Assembly (NCBI RefSeq): GCF_001514235.1
Contig: NZ_KQ948925.1
Coordinates: 621,469-685,468, forward strand
Source: Streptomyces caeruleatus
GTDB taxonomy: Bacteria > Actinomycetota > Actinomycetes > Streptomycetales > Streptomycetaceae
Reading direction: 5' to 3'
DNA: 64,000 bases
Position numbers and translations under genes: made by a program. The notes beneath the pieces are model-generated. The model did not search any database. It saw only the letters and a list, made by a program, of their open reading frames with translations, and was not told where the DNA came from. Shown here piece by piece: positions 24,585 to 32,866 of this stretch. How positions within the stretch are numbered: the stretch's first letter is position 1; each line of letters opens with the position of its first letter.

Positions 24585-25370
24585 TCAGCGTGCGGGGCTG
24601 ATCGCCTGGAGGAGACGGCCCTCTTCATAGGAGAGGGCGGGCTCGGGGAGCGTGCCCTCGCGGCCGCTCAGGAGCACGGTCAGGGTTCCGGTCGCCGCGG
24701 CGCCGGGGGCGGGCTGCTCGCCCAGTCGGCGCAGGGCCTGCGCGGCGACCGCTCCGGCGGAGCCGTGCAGGACGAGCGGGGGGAAGCCGGGGCGCTGGAC
24801 GGCGGCGCGGATGCGTTCGGCCACGAGTTCGTAGTGCGTGCAGCCCAGGACTACGGTCGTCACGTCGTCGGGGGTCAGCGCGGCGGCCGCGGCGACGGCC
24901 GCCTCGATCGCCGTCTCGTCCGCGTGTTCCACGGCCTCGGCCAGCCCGAAGCACGGCACTTCGGTGACGGTGACACCGTCGGCGAAATCGTCGATGAGTC
25001 CGCGCTGGTAGGGGCTGCCGGTGGTGGCGGGGGTGGCCCAGATGGCGAACGGGCCGCCGCCTGCCGCGGCCGGCTTGATCGCCGGCACCGTACCGATGAC
25101 CGGTATGCCGGGTTCGAGGCGGGCCCGCACGGTGGGCAGTGCGTGCACGGTCGCGGTGTTGCAGCCGATGATCAGTGCGTCGGGCCGGTGCGCGGCGGCG
25201 GCATCGGCGACGGCCACGGCGCGCCGCGTGAGGTCTTCGGTGGTCCTGGGGCCCCAGGGCATGCCGTCGGGGTCGAGTGAGAGCACGAGATCCGCGTCGG
25301 GTCGCAGCCGACGTACGGCGGCGGTGGCCGCGAGCAAGCCGATTCCGGAGTCCATCAGCGCGATCTTCAC
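24585..25370 (-). CDS. Aspartate/glutamate racemase family protein
   Basis: Cofactor-independent racemase family, 261 residues. The N-terminal Asp-Ser pair (IALMDSGIGLLA) and two catalytic cysteines in GCNTATVHAL (near 69-75) and GCTHYELVAERI (near 178) are all in place. The layout matches glutamate racemase (MurI), which makes D-glutamate for peptidoglycan. Sequence around the active site (DPDGMPWGPRT rather than the usual D..R.PYG) differs from typical MurI, so this may be a paralogue rather than the essential copy. The start is GTG at 25370. Confidence 0.8.
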   Translation of the reverse strand: MKIALMDSGIGLLAATAAVRRLRPDADLVLSLDPDGMPWGPRTTEDLTRRAVAVADAAAAHRPDALIIGCNTATVHALPTVRARLEPGIPVIGTVPAIKPAAAGGGPFAIWATPATTGSPYQRGLIDDFADGVTVTEVPCFGLAEAVEHADETAIEAAVAAAAALTPDDVTTVVLGCTHYELVAERIRAAVQRPGFPPLVLHGSAGAVAAQALRRLGEQPAPGAAATGTLTVLLSGREGTLPEPALSYEEGRLLQAISPAR

Positions 25371-25427
25371 CCGGCCACGATAGACGATGGGCCCTTGCGA
25401 GCCCTCCGCGTGGGGCAGACTGCGCGC

Positions 25428-26603
25428 GTGAGCGCCTTCGCGTGGACCGCCGCCGGATCACTCGCCGCCTGGCTGTGGCTGCTGCTCTGCCAGGGCTTCT
25501 TCTGGCGTACGGACGTCAGACTTCCACGACGGGCGGAACCGGACGACTGGCCGGCGGTCTGCGTCGTGGTCCCGGCACGCGACGAGGCCGCGGTGCTCCC
25601 GGCCAGCCTGCCGTCGCTGCTTGCGCAGGACTATCCGGGGCGGGCGGAGGTCTTCCTGGTCGACGACGGCAGTTCGGACGGCACCGGAGAGGTGGCGCGC
25701 GAGCTGGCGCGGCGGCACGGCGGGCTGCCGATGACCGTGGACTCACCCGGTGAACCGCCGGCCGGCTGGACCGGCAAGCTGTGGGCGGTACGCCACGGCA
25801 TCGGGCTGGCACGCGCGCGTGGGCCCGAGTACCTGCTGCTGACAGACGCCGACATCGCGCACGCGCCCGGCAGCCTGCGGGAGCTGGTCGCGGCGGCGCG
25901 CACCGGGGGCTTCGACGCGGTCTCGCAGATGGCCCGGCTGCGGGTGGAGAGCGGATGGGAACGGCTGGTGGTGCCGGCCTTCGTCTACTTCTTCGCGCAG
26001 CTGTACCCGTTCCGCCGGATCGGCAAGAAGGCGGCGCGTACGGCGGCCGCGGCGGGCGGCTGCGTCCTGCTGCGCACCGAGGCCGCGGAGCAGGCGCGGA
26101 TTCCGGACGCCATCCGGCACGCCGTCATCGACGACGTGGCGCTCGCGCGGGCCGTCAAGCGCGGCGGCGGCCACATCTGGCTCGGGCTGGCCGAGCGGGT
26201 GGACAGCGTACGCCCCTATCCCCGGCTGCGCGACCTGTGGAGCATGGTGTCGCGCAGCGCGTACGCGCAGTTGCGGCACAACCCCGCGCTGCTGGCCGGG
26301 ACGGTCGCCGGGCTCGCTCTGGTCTATCTGGTGCCGCCCGTGGCCTTGATCGCCGGTGCGGCCGTCGGGGACAGGGCGGCCGCGGTCGCCGGCGGGCTCG
26401 CGTGGCTGGTGATGACGGGGACGTACGTTCCGATGCTCCGCTACTACCGGCAGCCGCTGTGGCTCGCTCCTCTGCTGCCGTTCACCGCGTTCCTCTATCT
26501 CCTGATGACGGTCGATTCCGCGGTGCAGCACTACCGGGGGCGCGGCGCGGCCTGGAAGGGCCGCACCTACACGCGTCCGGACGCGGTGCCCGACGAGGGC
26601 TGA
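25428..26603 (+). CDS. HpnB-like family 2 glycosyltransferase, membrane-bound
   Basis: An N-terminal membrane anchor is followed by a GT2 domain with VVVPARDEAAVLPASLPSLL, VDDGSSDGTGEVA, the PAGWTGKLWAVRHGI block and the DXD-type LLTDADIAH. Next come AAAAGGCVLLR and HAVIDDVALARAVKRGGG. C-terminal membrane helices complete the protein. The GWTGKxWA and IDDVALA blocks are characteristic of hopene-associated HpnB glycosyltransferases. No hopanoid genes are adjacent, so the acceptor is unknown. The GTG at 25428 sits just before the first helix; GTG 25410 is an alternative. Confidence 0.78.
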   Translation: MSAFAWTAAGSLAAWLWLLLCQGFFWRTDVRLPRRAEPDDWPAVCVVVPARDEAAVLPASLPSLLAQDYPGRAEVFLVDDGSSDGTGEVARELARRHGGLPMTVDSPGEPPAGWTGKLWAVRHGIGLARARGPEYLLLTDADIAHAPGSLRELVAAARTGGFDAVSQMARLRVESGWERLVVPAFVYFFAQLYPFRRIGKKAARTAAAAGGCVLLRTEAAEQARIPDAIRHAVIDDVALARAVKRGGGHIWLGLAERVDSVRPYPRLRDLWSMVSRSAYAQLRHNPALLAGTVAGLALVYLVPPVALIAGAAVGDRAAAVAGGLAWLVMTGTYVPMLRYYRQPLWLAPLLPFTAFLYLLMTVDSAVQHYRGRGAAWKGRTYTRPDAVPDEG

Positions 26604-27905
26604 CTACTTGCGGCCGGGCGTCCAGTTCATGCCCCACGCGTACGCGTAGTCGACCGTCCGCTGCGGGCTCACCCCCCGCTCGGGCACCAGGTAGCGGACC
26701 TCGCGCTGGACGACCAGATCGCTGCCGGTGTTGGTGATCAGGGCGAGGGCGCAGACCGTCGAGGGGACCGTGCACTCGTCGAGCGAGAAGTCGACCGGTG
26801 CGCCGTGCTGCGGTGTGAGCGTGACCGTGGCGTGCAGGTCGGCGAAGGAACGTGCTCCTTCGTAGATGGTCACGAAGATCAGGATGCGCCGGAAGTCCCG
26901 CTGGTGGTCGAGGTTGACGGTGAGATTCTCGCCGCTCGCCATGGCACCGGTGCGGTCGTCGCCGTCGAGGTGGATGTACGGAGGTTGGCGCAGGGCGCCG
27001 TAGGCGTTGCCGAGGGACTGGATGACGCCCTTGCGGCCGTCGGTGAGCTCGTACAGGGCGCACAGGTCGAGGTCGAGGTCGTTGTGCATGGCGACCGGGC
27101 GGCCCAGCTTGGCGGCCCAGCCCGAGAACTGCTTGCGGACCTGCCAGTTGAGGTTCACGCGCATGGCGCCCGAGGTGCCGCCCTGCTTGGTCAGCGAGAC
27201 CGAGGGGGCCGCCTTGGTGAGCGTCACCTTGCTGAGGCTGACGGGTGGCGCCTGGGGTGCGGACGGCGGGACCGGTGGCATGGCGGGCGGCTGCACGGGG
27301 GCCGGAGGCGCCATCGGCGGAGGCGGGGGCGGGGGCGGGGTCATCGGGCCGGCGACCGGCGCGGCGGGCGTCGCCTGCTGGGGTTCGTCGACCGTGATGC
27401 CGTAGTCGGTGGCGAGGCCTTCGAGGCCGCTGTCGTAACCCTGGCCGACGGCGCGGAACTTCCAGGCGCCCTGACGGCGATAGAACTCACCGAGTACGAA
27501 AGCGGTTTCTACGGTGGCGCCCGTGCTGTCGAAACGAGCGACGACCGTGCCCTGACCGCTGTCCTTCACCTCGATATAAAGCTCCGGAATGCGGCCGAAC
27601 GAGCCGCCGTCGGACGAGGCGGCGACGATGACGGTCTCGATCGAGGGCTCCACGCGCGCGAGGTCGATGAGCAGGCTGTCGGTCACCCGGCCGCCGGCGT
27701 CGCGCTTGCCCTCGTGGCGGACGGCGCCGGAGGAGTGCGCGGGCTGGTTGTAGAAGACGAAGTCCGCGTCGGAACGGACCTTTCCACTGACCAGCAGCAG
27801 CGCCGAGGCGTCCGCGTCGGGCACACCCGGCCCGGAGCGCCAGCCCAGTTCGACCCTCAGCGCCGTCGTCGGCACCGGAACGTTCGACCCTTTCGGCATT
27901 GACAT
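26604..27905 (-). CDS. TerD-family protein with two TerD domains and a proline-rich hinge
   Basis: About 433 residues from the ATG at 27905. The first TerD/CABP domain (1-175) starts [10 protein letters not shown] and includes [20 protein letters not shown] and the acidic [11 protein letters not shown] hinge of about 50 residues contains an eight-proline run. A second TerD-like domain (about 225-425) contains [27 protein letters not shown] and [17 protein letters not shown], the Ca2+-binding-like acidic block. TerD proteins bind calcium and are linked to tellurite and phage resistance and to stress or differentiation in Streptomyces. It is divergent from the DUF6643-like gene. No other ter genes are in the window. 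Confidence 0.87.
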   Translation of the reverse strand: MSMPKGSNVPVPTTALRVELGWRSGPGVPDADASALLLVSGKVRSDADFVFYNQPAHSSGAVRHEGKRDAGGRVTDSLLIDLARVEPSIETVIVAASSDGGSFGRIPELYIEVKDSGQGTVVARFDSTGATVETAFVLGEFYRRQGAWKFRAVGQGYDSGLEGLATDYGITVDEPQQATPAAPVAGPMTPPPPPPPPMAPPAPVQPPAMPPVPPSAPQAPPVSLSKVTLTKAAPSVSLTKQGGTSGAMRVNLNWQVRKQFSGWAAKLGRPVAMHNDLDLDLCALYELTDGRKGVIQSLGNAYGALRQPPYIHLDGDDRTGAMASGENLTVNLDHQRDFRRILIFVTIYEGARSFADLHATVTLTPQHGAPVDFSLDECTVPSTVCALALITNTGSDLVVQREVRYLVPERGVSPQRTVDYAYAWGMNWTPGRK

Positions 27906-28195
27906 GTCCGCCCCCATCACGGGTCACCGCGCCAGGGATGTCCCGGCAGCTCATCGGGTTTCTACAGGGTCAACCTATTCCCCGCGCCGGAGAACTCCCG
28001 TGAAGGGCGGGGGAACACCGACGGTCAACCCCCGGTAACCCGCCCGGAGCTCGGCATTTACACGATCAGGGCGCGGATTGGCGTCCCTTTTTGCCAAGTT
28101 CGCTCGCATTGGGGATCCGGCGTCACTGCGGGCACATAAAACAACCCTCTTATCGGTCTCCCCAACCAGCACATCGTGGGCTTAACGTATGCGCC

Positions 28196-28633
28196 ATGAC
28201 CTCCCCCCGCTCCACCTATGGCGGCGGCTACTACTCCGCCTCCTTCCCGGACACTCCGATCTACGACTCGCTCGTGGCCGAGCGGGGCACCCCGCAGATC
28301 GCCCCGATCCGGGTCCCCGCCGCGTACGACATGCCGGGCAGCAATCTGCCCGCCCTGCCGTCGGCACTGCCCGCCCTCCCGGCGGCTCCGACCCAGCCCT
28401 CCTACGGTTATCCGCAGGCGCAGCAGCCCGCTCCGCTACAGCAGGCGCCCGCGGCGTACATCCCGCAGCAGGCGGCCGCGCCGCGCGGCTATCCGGGTCC
28501 GCAGTCACAGCAGCAGCCCCGGCCGGTGGCGCCCGGAGGCATGGGCTACGAGGCGATGCGCCCCGCGGCTCCCCGCCCCGCCCCGACTCCTTACCAGGAC
28601 CCGTACAACAACCAGCAGTATCGCGGCTACTGA
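28196..28633 (+). CDS. Low-complexity Pro/Gln/Ala-rich protein (DUF6643-like)
   Basis: A 145-residue protein. The N-terminus is conserved-looking (STYGGGYYSASFPDTPIYDS, then ERGTPQIAPIRVPAAYDMPG), and the rest is a disordered tail rich in proline, glutamine, alanine and tyrosine, ending NNQQYRGY. I recognise the N-terminus as a small actinobacterial family of unknown function. It has no membrane segment or signal peptide. The ATG at 28196 is used because homology starts there; the longer frame to 28091 runs through the promoter region shared with the TerD gene. Confidence 0.75.
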   Translation: MTSPRSTYGGGYYSASFPDTPIYDSLVAERGTPQIAPIRVPAAYDMPGSNLPALPSALPALPAAPTQPSYGYPQAQQPAPLQQAPAAYIPQQAAAPRGYPGPQSQQQPRPVAPGGMGYEAMRPAAPRPAPTPYQDPYNNQQYRGY

Positions 28634-28676
28634 CCCGTTCCCCTGGACTGTCGGTGCCACCTGGCACGATGGCTCC

Positions 28677-29504
28677 ATGGGGCACGCACTGTTGCAGTCG
28701 ATACACGTTCATCCGGTCAAGGCGTTCCGGGGCACCGCGCCCCGGGAGGCCGTCGTGGAGCCCTGGGGGCTGGCCGGAGACCGACGCTGGGCGCTGATCG
28801 ACGACGGGGGAAAGGTCGTTACACAGCGCCAGCAGCCGCGCCTCGCGCTGGCCGCCGCCGAGCTGCTGCCCGGCGGCGGCATTCGGCTGTCCGCACCCGG
28901 CATGGATCCGCTGACCGTGGCCGTGCCGACCGCGTCCGTCACCGTGCCGATGCAGATCTTCCGGGACAAGGTCGAAGCGGTCCTCGCCGAGGACGGCGCC
29001 GCGCACGCCTGGTGCACCGCCTTCCTCGGTGTCGACGCGCGCCTCGTGCACATGGACGCCCCGGGCACCCGCCGCCCCGTCGACCCGGAGTACGCGCTGC
29101 CCGGCGAGACGGTCAGCTTCGCCGACGGCTTCCCGCTGCTGGTCACCACCACGGCCTCCCTCGACGCGCTCAACTCCCTCATCGCGCGGGGTGATCACGC
29201 GGACGAGGGCCCGCTTCCGATGAACCGCTTCCGCCCGAACGTGGTCGTGTCGGGCACCGACGCCTGGGCCGAGGACGACTGGTCGCGCATCGCCATCGGC
29301 GAGGTCACCTTCCGTGTGCCCAAGAAGTGCGGGCGCTGCGTGGTGACCACGACCGACCAGGCCACCGCCGAGCGCGGCCGGGAACCCCTGCACACCCTGG
29401 GCCGGCACCGCCGTCTGGACGGCAAGCTGATCTTCGGCCAGAACATGGTGCCCCTCTCCCCCGGCACGATCCGGGTCGGCGACCCGGTCACGATCCTCGG
29501 CTGA
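28677..29504 (+). CDS. MOSC domain-containing protein
   Basis: A 275-residue protein with an N-terminal MOSC beta-barrel domain (HVHPVKAFRGTAPREAVVEP, WGLAGDRRWALIDDGG) and the C-terminal MOSC domain with MNRFRPNVVVSG and the cysteine motif KKCGRCVVTTTDQ, as in mARC and YcbX proteins that bind molybdenum cofactor. A role in reducing N-hydroxylated compounds or in sulfur transfer is possible, with an electron-transfer partner supplied elsewhere because no ferredoxin domain is fused. The frame is intact and of normal length. Confidence 0.85.
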   Translation: MGHALLQSIHVHPVKAFRGTAPREAVVEPWGLAGDRRWALIDDGGKVVTQRQQPRLALAAAELLPGGGIRLSAPGMDPLTVAVPTASVTVPMQIFRDKVEAVLAEDGAAHAWCTAFLGVDARLVHMDAPGTRRPVDPEYALPGETVSFADGFPLLVTTTASLDALNSLIARGDHADEGPLPMNRFRPNVVVSGTDAWAEDDWSRIAIGEVTFRVPKKCGRCVVTTTDQATAERGREPLHTLGRHRRLDGKLIFGQNMVPLSPGTIRVGDPVTILG

Positions 29505-29538
29505 GAATTCACCCCTGCGGGCGGCGGCGGGCGGGAAC

Positions 29539-29554
29539 CGGGCCCACGGGCCCG
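29539..29554. terminator. Possible small terminator hairpin after the MOSC gene
   Basis: CGGGCCC and GGGCCCG flank AC, giving a very stable short stem 35 bp after the MOSC stop codon. No T tract follows. The small loop makes this a weak call. Confidence 0.35.
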
Positions 29555-29682
29555 CGCGTTGGGGCTTTCGTGAGAAGTTCATGAGAGGCCCGGCGGCGGT
29601 GATTTCGCTCTCTCTTCGCCGGACTCGCGAGTGAGCTGCTCCGTCCGGGGTTATCACGGAGCGGGAAGGGGGTGGCCGGACG

Positions 29683-30288
29683 ATGCGGGCGATCAGCGGA
29701 CTCTGGCGCTGGCGGGACAATCCGCTGCGCCGTCCGACCGATCTGGCCGAGGCCTGGCTGGCTCTGGCGGCCCTGCTGCTGATCCTCGTCGTCGTGCCCG
29801 TGGCCGGCTCGCTGATCGGTGGCCTCGCCCAGGACGCCTTACAGGCGTCCGTGCGTGAACAGCGCGCGTCGCGGCACATGGTGACGGCGAGCGTGGTCCG
29901 CACACTGGACGGCTCCCCGCTGGACGCCGATCCCGAGGCCGCCACCGGGCGGACCATGCGCACCCGGGTCGTGGCCGACTGGACCGCACCGGACGGCACC
30001 GTGCACCAGGGCCCGGTCATGACGAGCCTCGACAGCCCGCGGCCCGGCGACCGGTTCAGGATATGGACGGACGAGCAGGGCCACACCGTTGCCCGCCCGC
30101 TGGACTCCGCGACCGCGGCGACGCATGCCGTACTCGCAGGCTTCGGCGCGGCCCTGCTGGCCGCCGGCCTGATCGAGGGGGGCAGACGGCTGGTCGTCTG
30201 GCGCATGGTCCGTCGCCGGTACGCCCGTTGGGACCAGGCCTGGGACAAGGCAGGTCCGGACTGGGGCCGGACCGGCACCGGCAGCTGA
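29683..30288 (+). CDS. Rv1733c-like two-helix membrane protein
   Basis: A 201-residue protein with the N-terminal signature LWRWRDNPLRRPTDLAEAW, one membrane helix (LALAALLLILVVVPVAGSLI), an extracytoplasmic domain of about 80 residues with VVADWTAPDGTVHQGPV, a second helix (AVLAGFGAALLAAGLIEGG) and a basic cytosolic tail. This is the layout of the Rv1733c family, known from mycobacteria as a dormancy antigen and common as paralogues in Streptomyces. The molecular function is unknown. GGGAAGGGGG precedes the ATG. Confidence 0.85.
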   Translation: MRAISGLWRWRDNPLRRPTDLAEAWLALAALLLILVVVPVAGSLIGGLAQDALQASVREQRASRHMVTASVVRTLDGSPLDADPEAATGRTMRTRVVADWTAPDGTVHQGPVMTSLDSPRPGDRFRIWTDEQGHTVARPLDSATAATHAVLAGFGAALLAAGLIEGGRRLVVWRMVRRRYARWDQAWDKAGPDWGRTGTGS

Positions 30289-30397
30289 CGGCCTTACGGC
30301 TCTGGTCAACCCACCGCCCGCGCGCACGCTACGGTGGACCGGCCGAACTCTTCGGCAGTAAATCCCGCGTACTACGAGGTGGGGGCACATCAACGCC

Positions 30398-32836
30398 ATG
30401 GCACAGGGCACGGTCCAGGTGACGCACACCGGTACATCGCGGTGGCGGCGCCGCACGGGTGAGTACGCGTCGCTCGCCGCCGCCCTGGAGGCCGCGGCCG
30501 ACGGTGACGTCCTCACCGTCGCGCCCGGCACCTACCGGGAGAACCTCGTCGTCCAGCGAGCGGTGACCCTGCGCGGCCCGGAGGGCTCTCCGGGCTCGGT
30601 GCGGATCGCACCGCTGGACGGTGTGCCGCTGACGGTGCGCGCCTCGGCCGTGGTTCAGGACCTGCACGTGGAGGGCCAGGACGCGGCGGCGCCCGCGCTG
30701 CTCGTGGAGGAGGGCACGCCGGAGCTGTCGGACGTGCGGATCGTCACGCGGTCAGCGGCCGGGATCGAGGTGCGCGGTGGCGCGCGGCCGACGGTGCGGC
30801 GCTGCACCGTGGACAACCCCGCGGGCATCGGGATCGCCGTACTCGACGGCGGGGGCGGGGTGTTCGAGGAGTGCGAGGTCGTTGCCGCCGGCCAGGCGGG
30901 CATCGCCGTACGCGGGGGCGCGCATCCGCGTCTGGAGCGCTGCCGGGTCCACCACGCGTCGGGTTCGGGGCTGACGGCGACCGGGGAGAACTCCGCGCTG
31001 GAAGCCGTGGGTTGCGAGGTCTACGAGGTCCGTGGCTCCGGCGTCCAGATCACCGGCCGGGCCACCGCCCATCTCACGGACTGCGATGTGCACCGCACCA
31101 CCGCCGACGGGGTCACACTCGACACGGACGCCGTGCTGACCCTGGCCGACTGCCGTATCCACGACATCCCGGAGAACGCGGTCGACCTGCGTTCCCGCTC
31201 GGTCCTGACGCTGACCCGCACGACGGTGCGTCAGTTCGGGCGCAACGGCCTTTCGGTCTGGGATCCGGGCACGCGCGTGGACGCCAACCAGTGCGAGATC
31301 TTCGACAGCACGGGCGACTACCCGGCGGTGTGGGTCAGCGACGGCGCCACCGCCGTACTGGACTCCTGCCGGGTGCACGACGTGCCGGACGCCCTGTTCG
31401 TCCTCGACCGCGGTTCCCGCGCGGACGTCGTCGACAGCGACCTGTTCCAGGTGCGCAACACTGCGGTGTCGGTGAGCGACGGCGCCACGGCCCAGCTCGA
31501 CGACTGCCGGATCCGGGACGCGGCGACGGGCGCCTGGTTCCGGGACCACGGCAGCGGCGGCACCCTCAACAACTGCACGCTGGACGGCAACCAGACCGGC
31601 GTGATCGTCACCAAGGGCGCCGATCCCACCATCGAGCGCTGCACGGTCGACTCCCCCGCGGAAGCCGGGTTCTATGTCTCGGCGGGCGGTCGCGGCACCT
31701 TCCTGAACTGCCGGGTGCGGGGCAGCGCCGGATACGGCTTCCATGTGATCGACGGCTGCCGTACGACGCTGAAGAAGTGCCGGACGGAGCGATGCGCGCG
31801 CGGTGGGTACGAGTTCGCGGACGGCGGCCCGGACGCGGCCTCCGGAGTGGGTCCCGACGTGGAGGACTGCACCAGCGACGAGAGCGCGGGCCTCAGGCCG
31901 GCCCCGGCGACCGAGCCCGCCGTACAGACCGCGCACCAGTCCCCCGGCCTCCTCGGCGCGATCCCCGGCCAGCGCAGCACCGAGCAGGAGCCGCTGATCG
32001 CCGCAGCGGAGCCCGAGCAGCCGGCGCGCACCTCCAAGGCCGTCCTCGGTGAACTGGACGCGCTGGTGGGCCTGGAGAGTGTCAAGCGCGAGGTGCGCGC
32101 CCTCACCGACATGATCGAGGTGGGGCGGCGCCGTCAGCAGGCGGGTCTGAAGGCGGCGTCGGTCAAGCGCCACCTGGTCTTCACCGGCTCCCCCGGCACC
32201 GGCAAGACGACGGTCGCCCGGCTCTACGGCGAGATCCTCGCCTCCCTCGGTGTGCTGGAGAAGGGGCATCTGGTCGAGGTGTCCCGCGTCGACCTGGTCG
32301 GCGAGCACATCGGCTCGACCGCGATCCGCACGCAGGAGGCCTTCGACAAGGCGCGCGGCGGTGTGCTGTTCATCGACGAGGCGTACGCGCTGTCACCGGA
32401 GGACTCGGGCCGGGACTTCGGCAAGGAGGCCATCGACACGCTGGTGAAGCTGATGGAGGACCACCGGGACGCGGTCGTGGTGATCGTGGCGGGTTACACG
32501 GCCGAGATGGAGCGGTTCCTTTCGGTCAACCCCGGTGTGGCGTCCCGTTTCTCGCGGACCATCACCTTCAGCGACTACGGCCCCGACGAACTGCTGCGGA
32601 TCGTGGAGCAGCAGGCCGAGGAGCACGAGTACCGGCTCGGTCCGGGCCTGGCCGAGGCCCTCCGGAAGTACTTCACGGCGATTCCCAAGGGCCCGGCGTT
32701 CGGTAACGGGCGTACGGCACGTCAGACCTTCGAAGCGATGGTGGAGCGGCACGCGGGCCGGGTCGCCCAGCTCGACGAACCGAGCACGGACGACCTGACA
32801 CTGCTGTACGAGGAGGACCTGCCGGAGCTTCCCTGA
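30398..32836 (+). CDS. Right-handed beta-helix protein fused to a CbxX/EccA-type AAA+ ATPase
   Basis: An 812-residue fusion. Residues about 25-500 form a right-handed parallel beta-helix with many short repeats (recurrent E/D-C-x-V/I and G-x-G-V/I turns, such as LTDCDVHRTTADGVTL and LDDCRIRDAATGAWF). A linker is followed by an AAA+ domain of the CbxX/CfxQ/SpoVK type (about 545-812) with Walker A FTGSPGTGKTTVARLY near 598, Walker B VLFIDEAYALSPEDSG near 655 and a sensor region GYTAEMERFLSVNPG. Type VII secretion EccA carries the same ATPase class. There is no signal peptide, so the helix is cytosolic and may recognise a partner for the ATPase. The client is unknown. Confidence 0.88.
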   Translation: MAQGTVQVTHTGTSRWRRRTGEYASLAAALEAAADGDVLTVAPGTYRENLVVQRAVTLRGPEGSPGSVRIAPLDGVPLTVRASAVVQDLHVEGQDAAAPALLVEEGTPELSDVRIVTRSAAGIEVRGGARPTVRRCTVDNPAGIGIAVLDGGGGVFEECEVVAAGQAGIAVRGGAHPRLERCRVHHASGSGLTATGENSALEAVGCEVYEVRGSGVQITGRATAHLTDCDVHRTTADGVTLDTDAVLTLADCRIHDIPENAVDLRSRSVLTLTRTTVRQFGRNGLSVWDPGTRVDANQCEIFDSTGDYPAVWVSDGATAVLDSCRVHDVPDALFVLDRGSRADVVDSDLFQVRNTAVSVSDGATAQLDDCRIRDAATGAWFRDHGSGGTLNNCTLDGNQTGVIVTKGADPTIERCTVDSPAEAGFYVSAGGRGTFLNCRVRGSAGYGFHVIDGCRTTLKKCRTERCARGGYEFADGGPDAASGVGPDVEDCTSDESAGLRPAPATEPAVQTAHQSPGLLGAIPGQRSTEQEPLIAAAEPEQPARTSKAVLGELDALVGLESVKREVRALTDMIEVGRRRQQAGLKAASVKRHLVFTGSPGTGKTTVARLYGEILASLGVLEKGHLVEVSRVDLVGEHIGSTAIRTQEAFDKARGGVLFIDEAYALSPEDSGRDFGKEAIDTLVKLMEDHRDAVVVIVAGYTAEMERFLSVNPGVASRFSRTITFSDYGPDELLRIVEQQAEEHEYRLGPGLAEALRKYFTAIPKGPAFGNGRTARQTFEAMVERHAGRVAQLDEPSTDDLTLLYEEDLPELP

Positions 32837-32866
32837 GACGGCCCGGCAGGCCCGGCAGGCCCGGGA

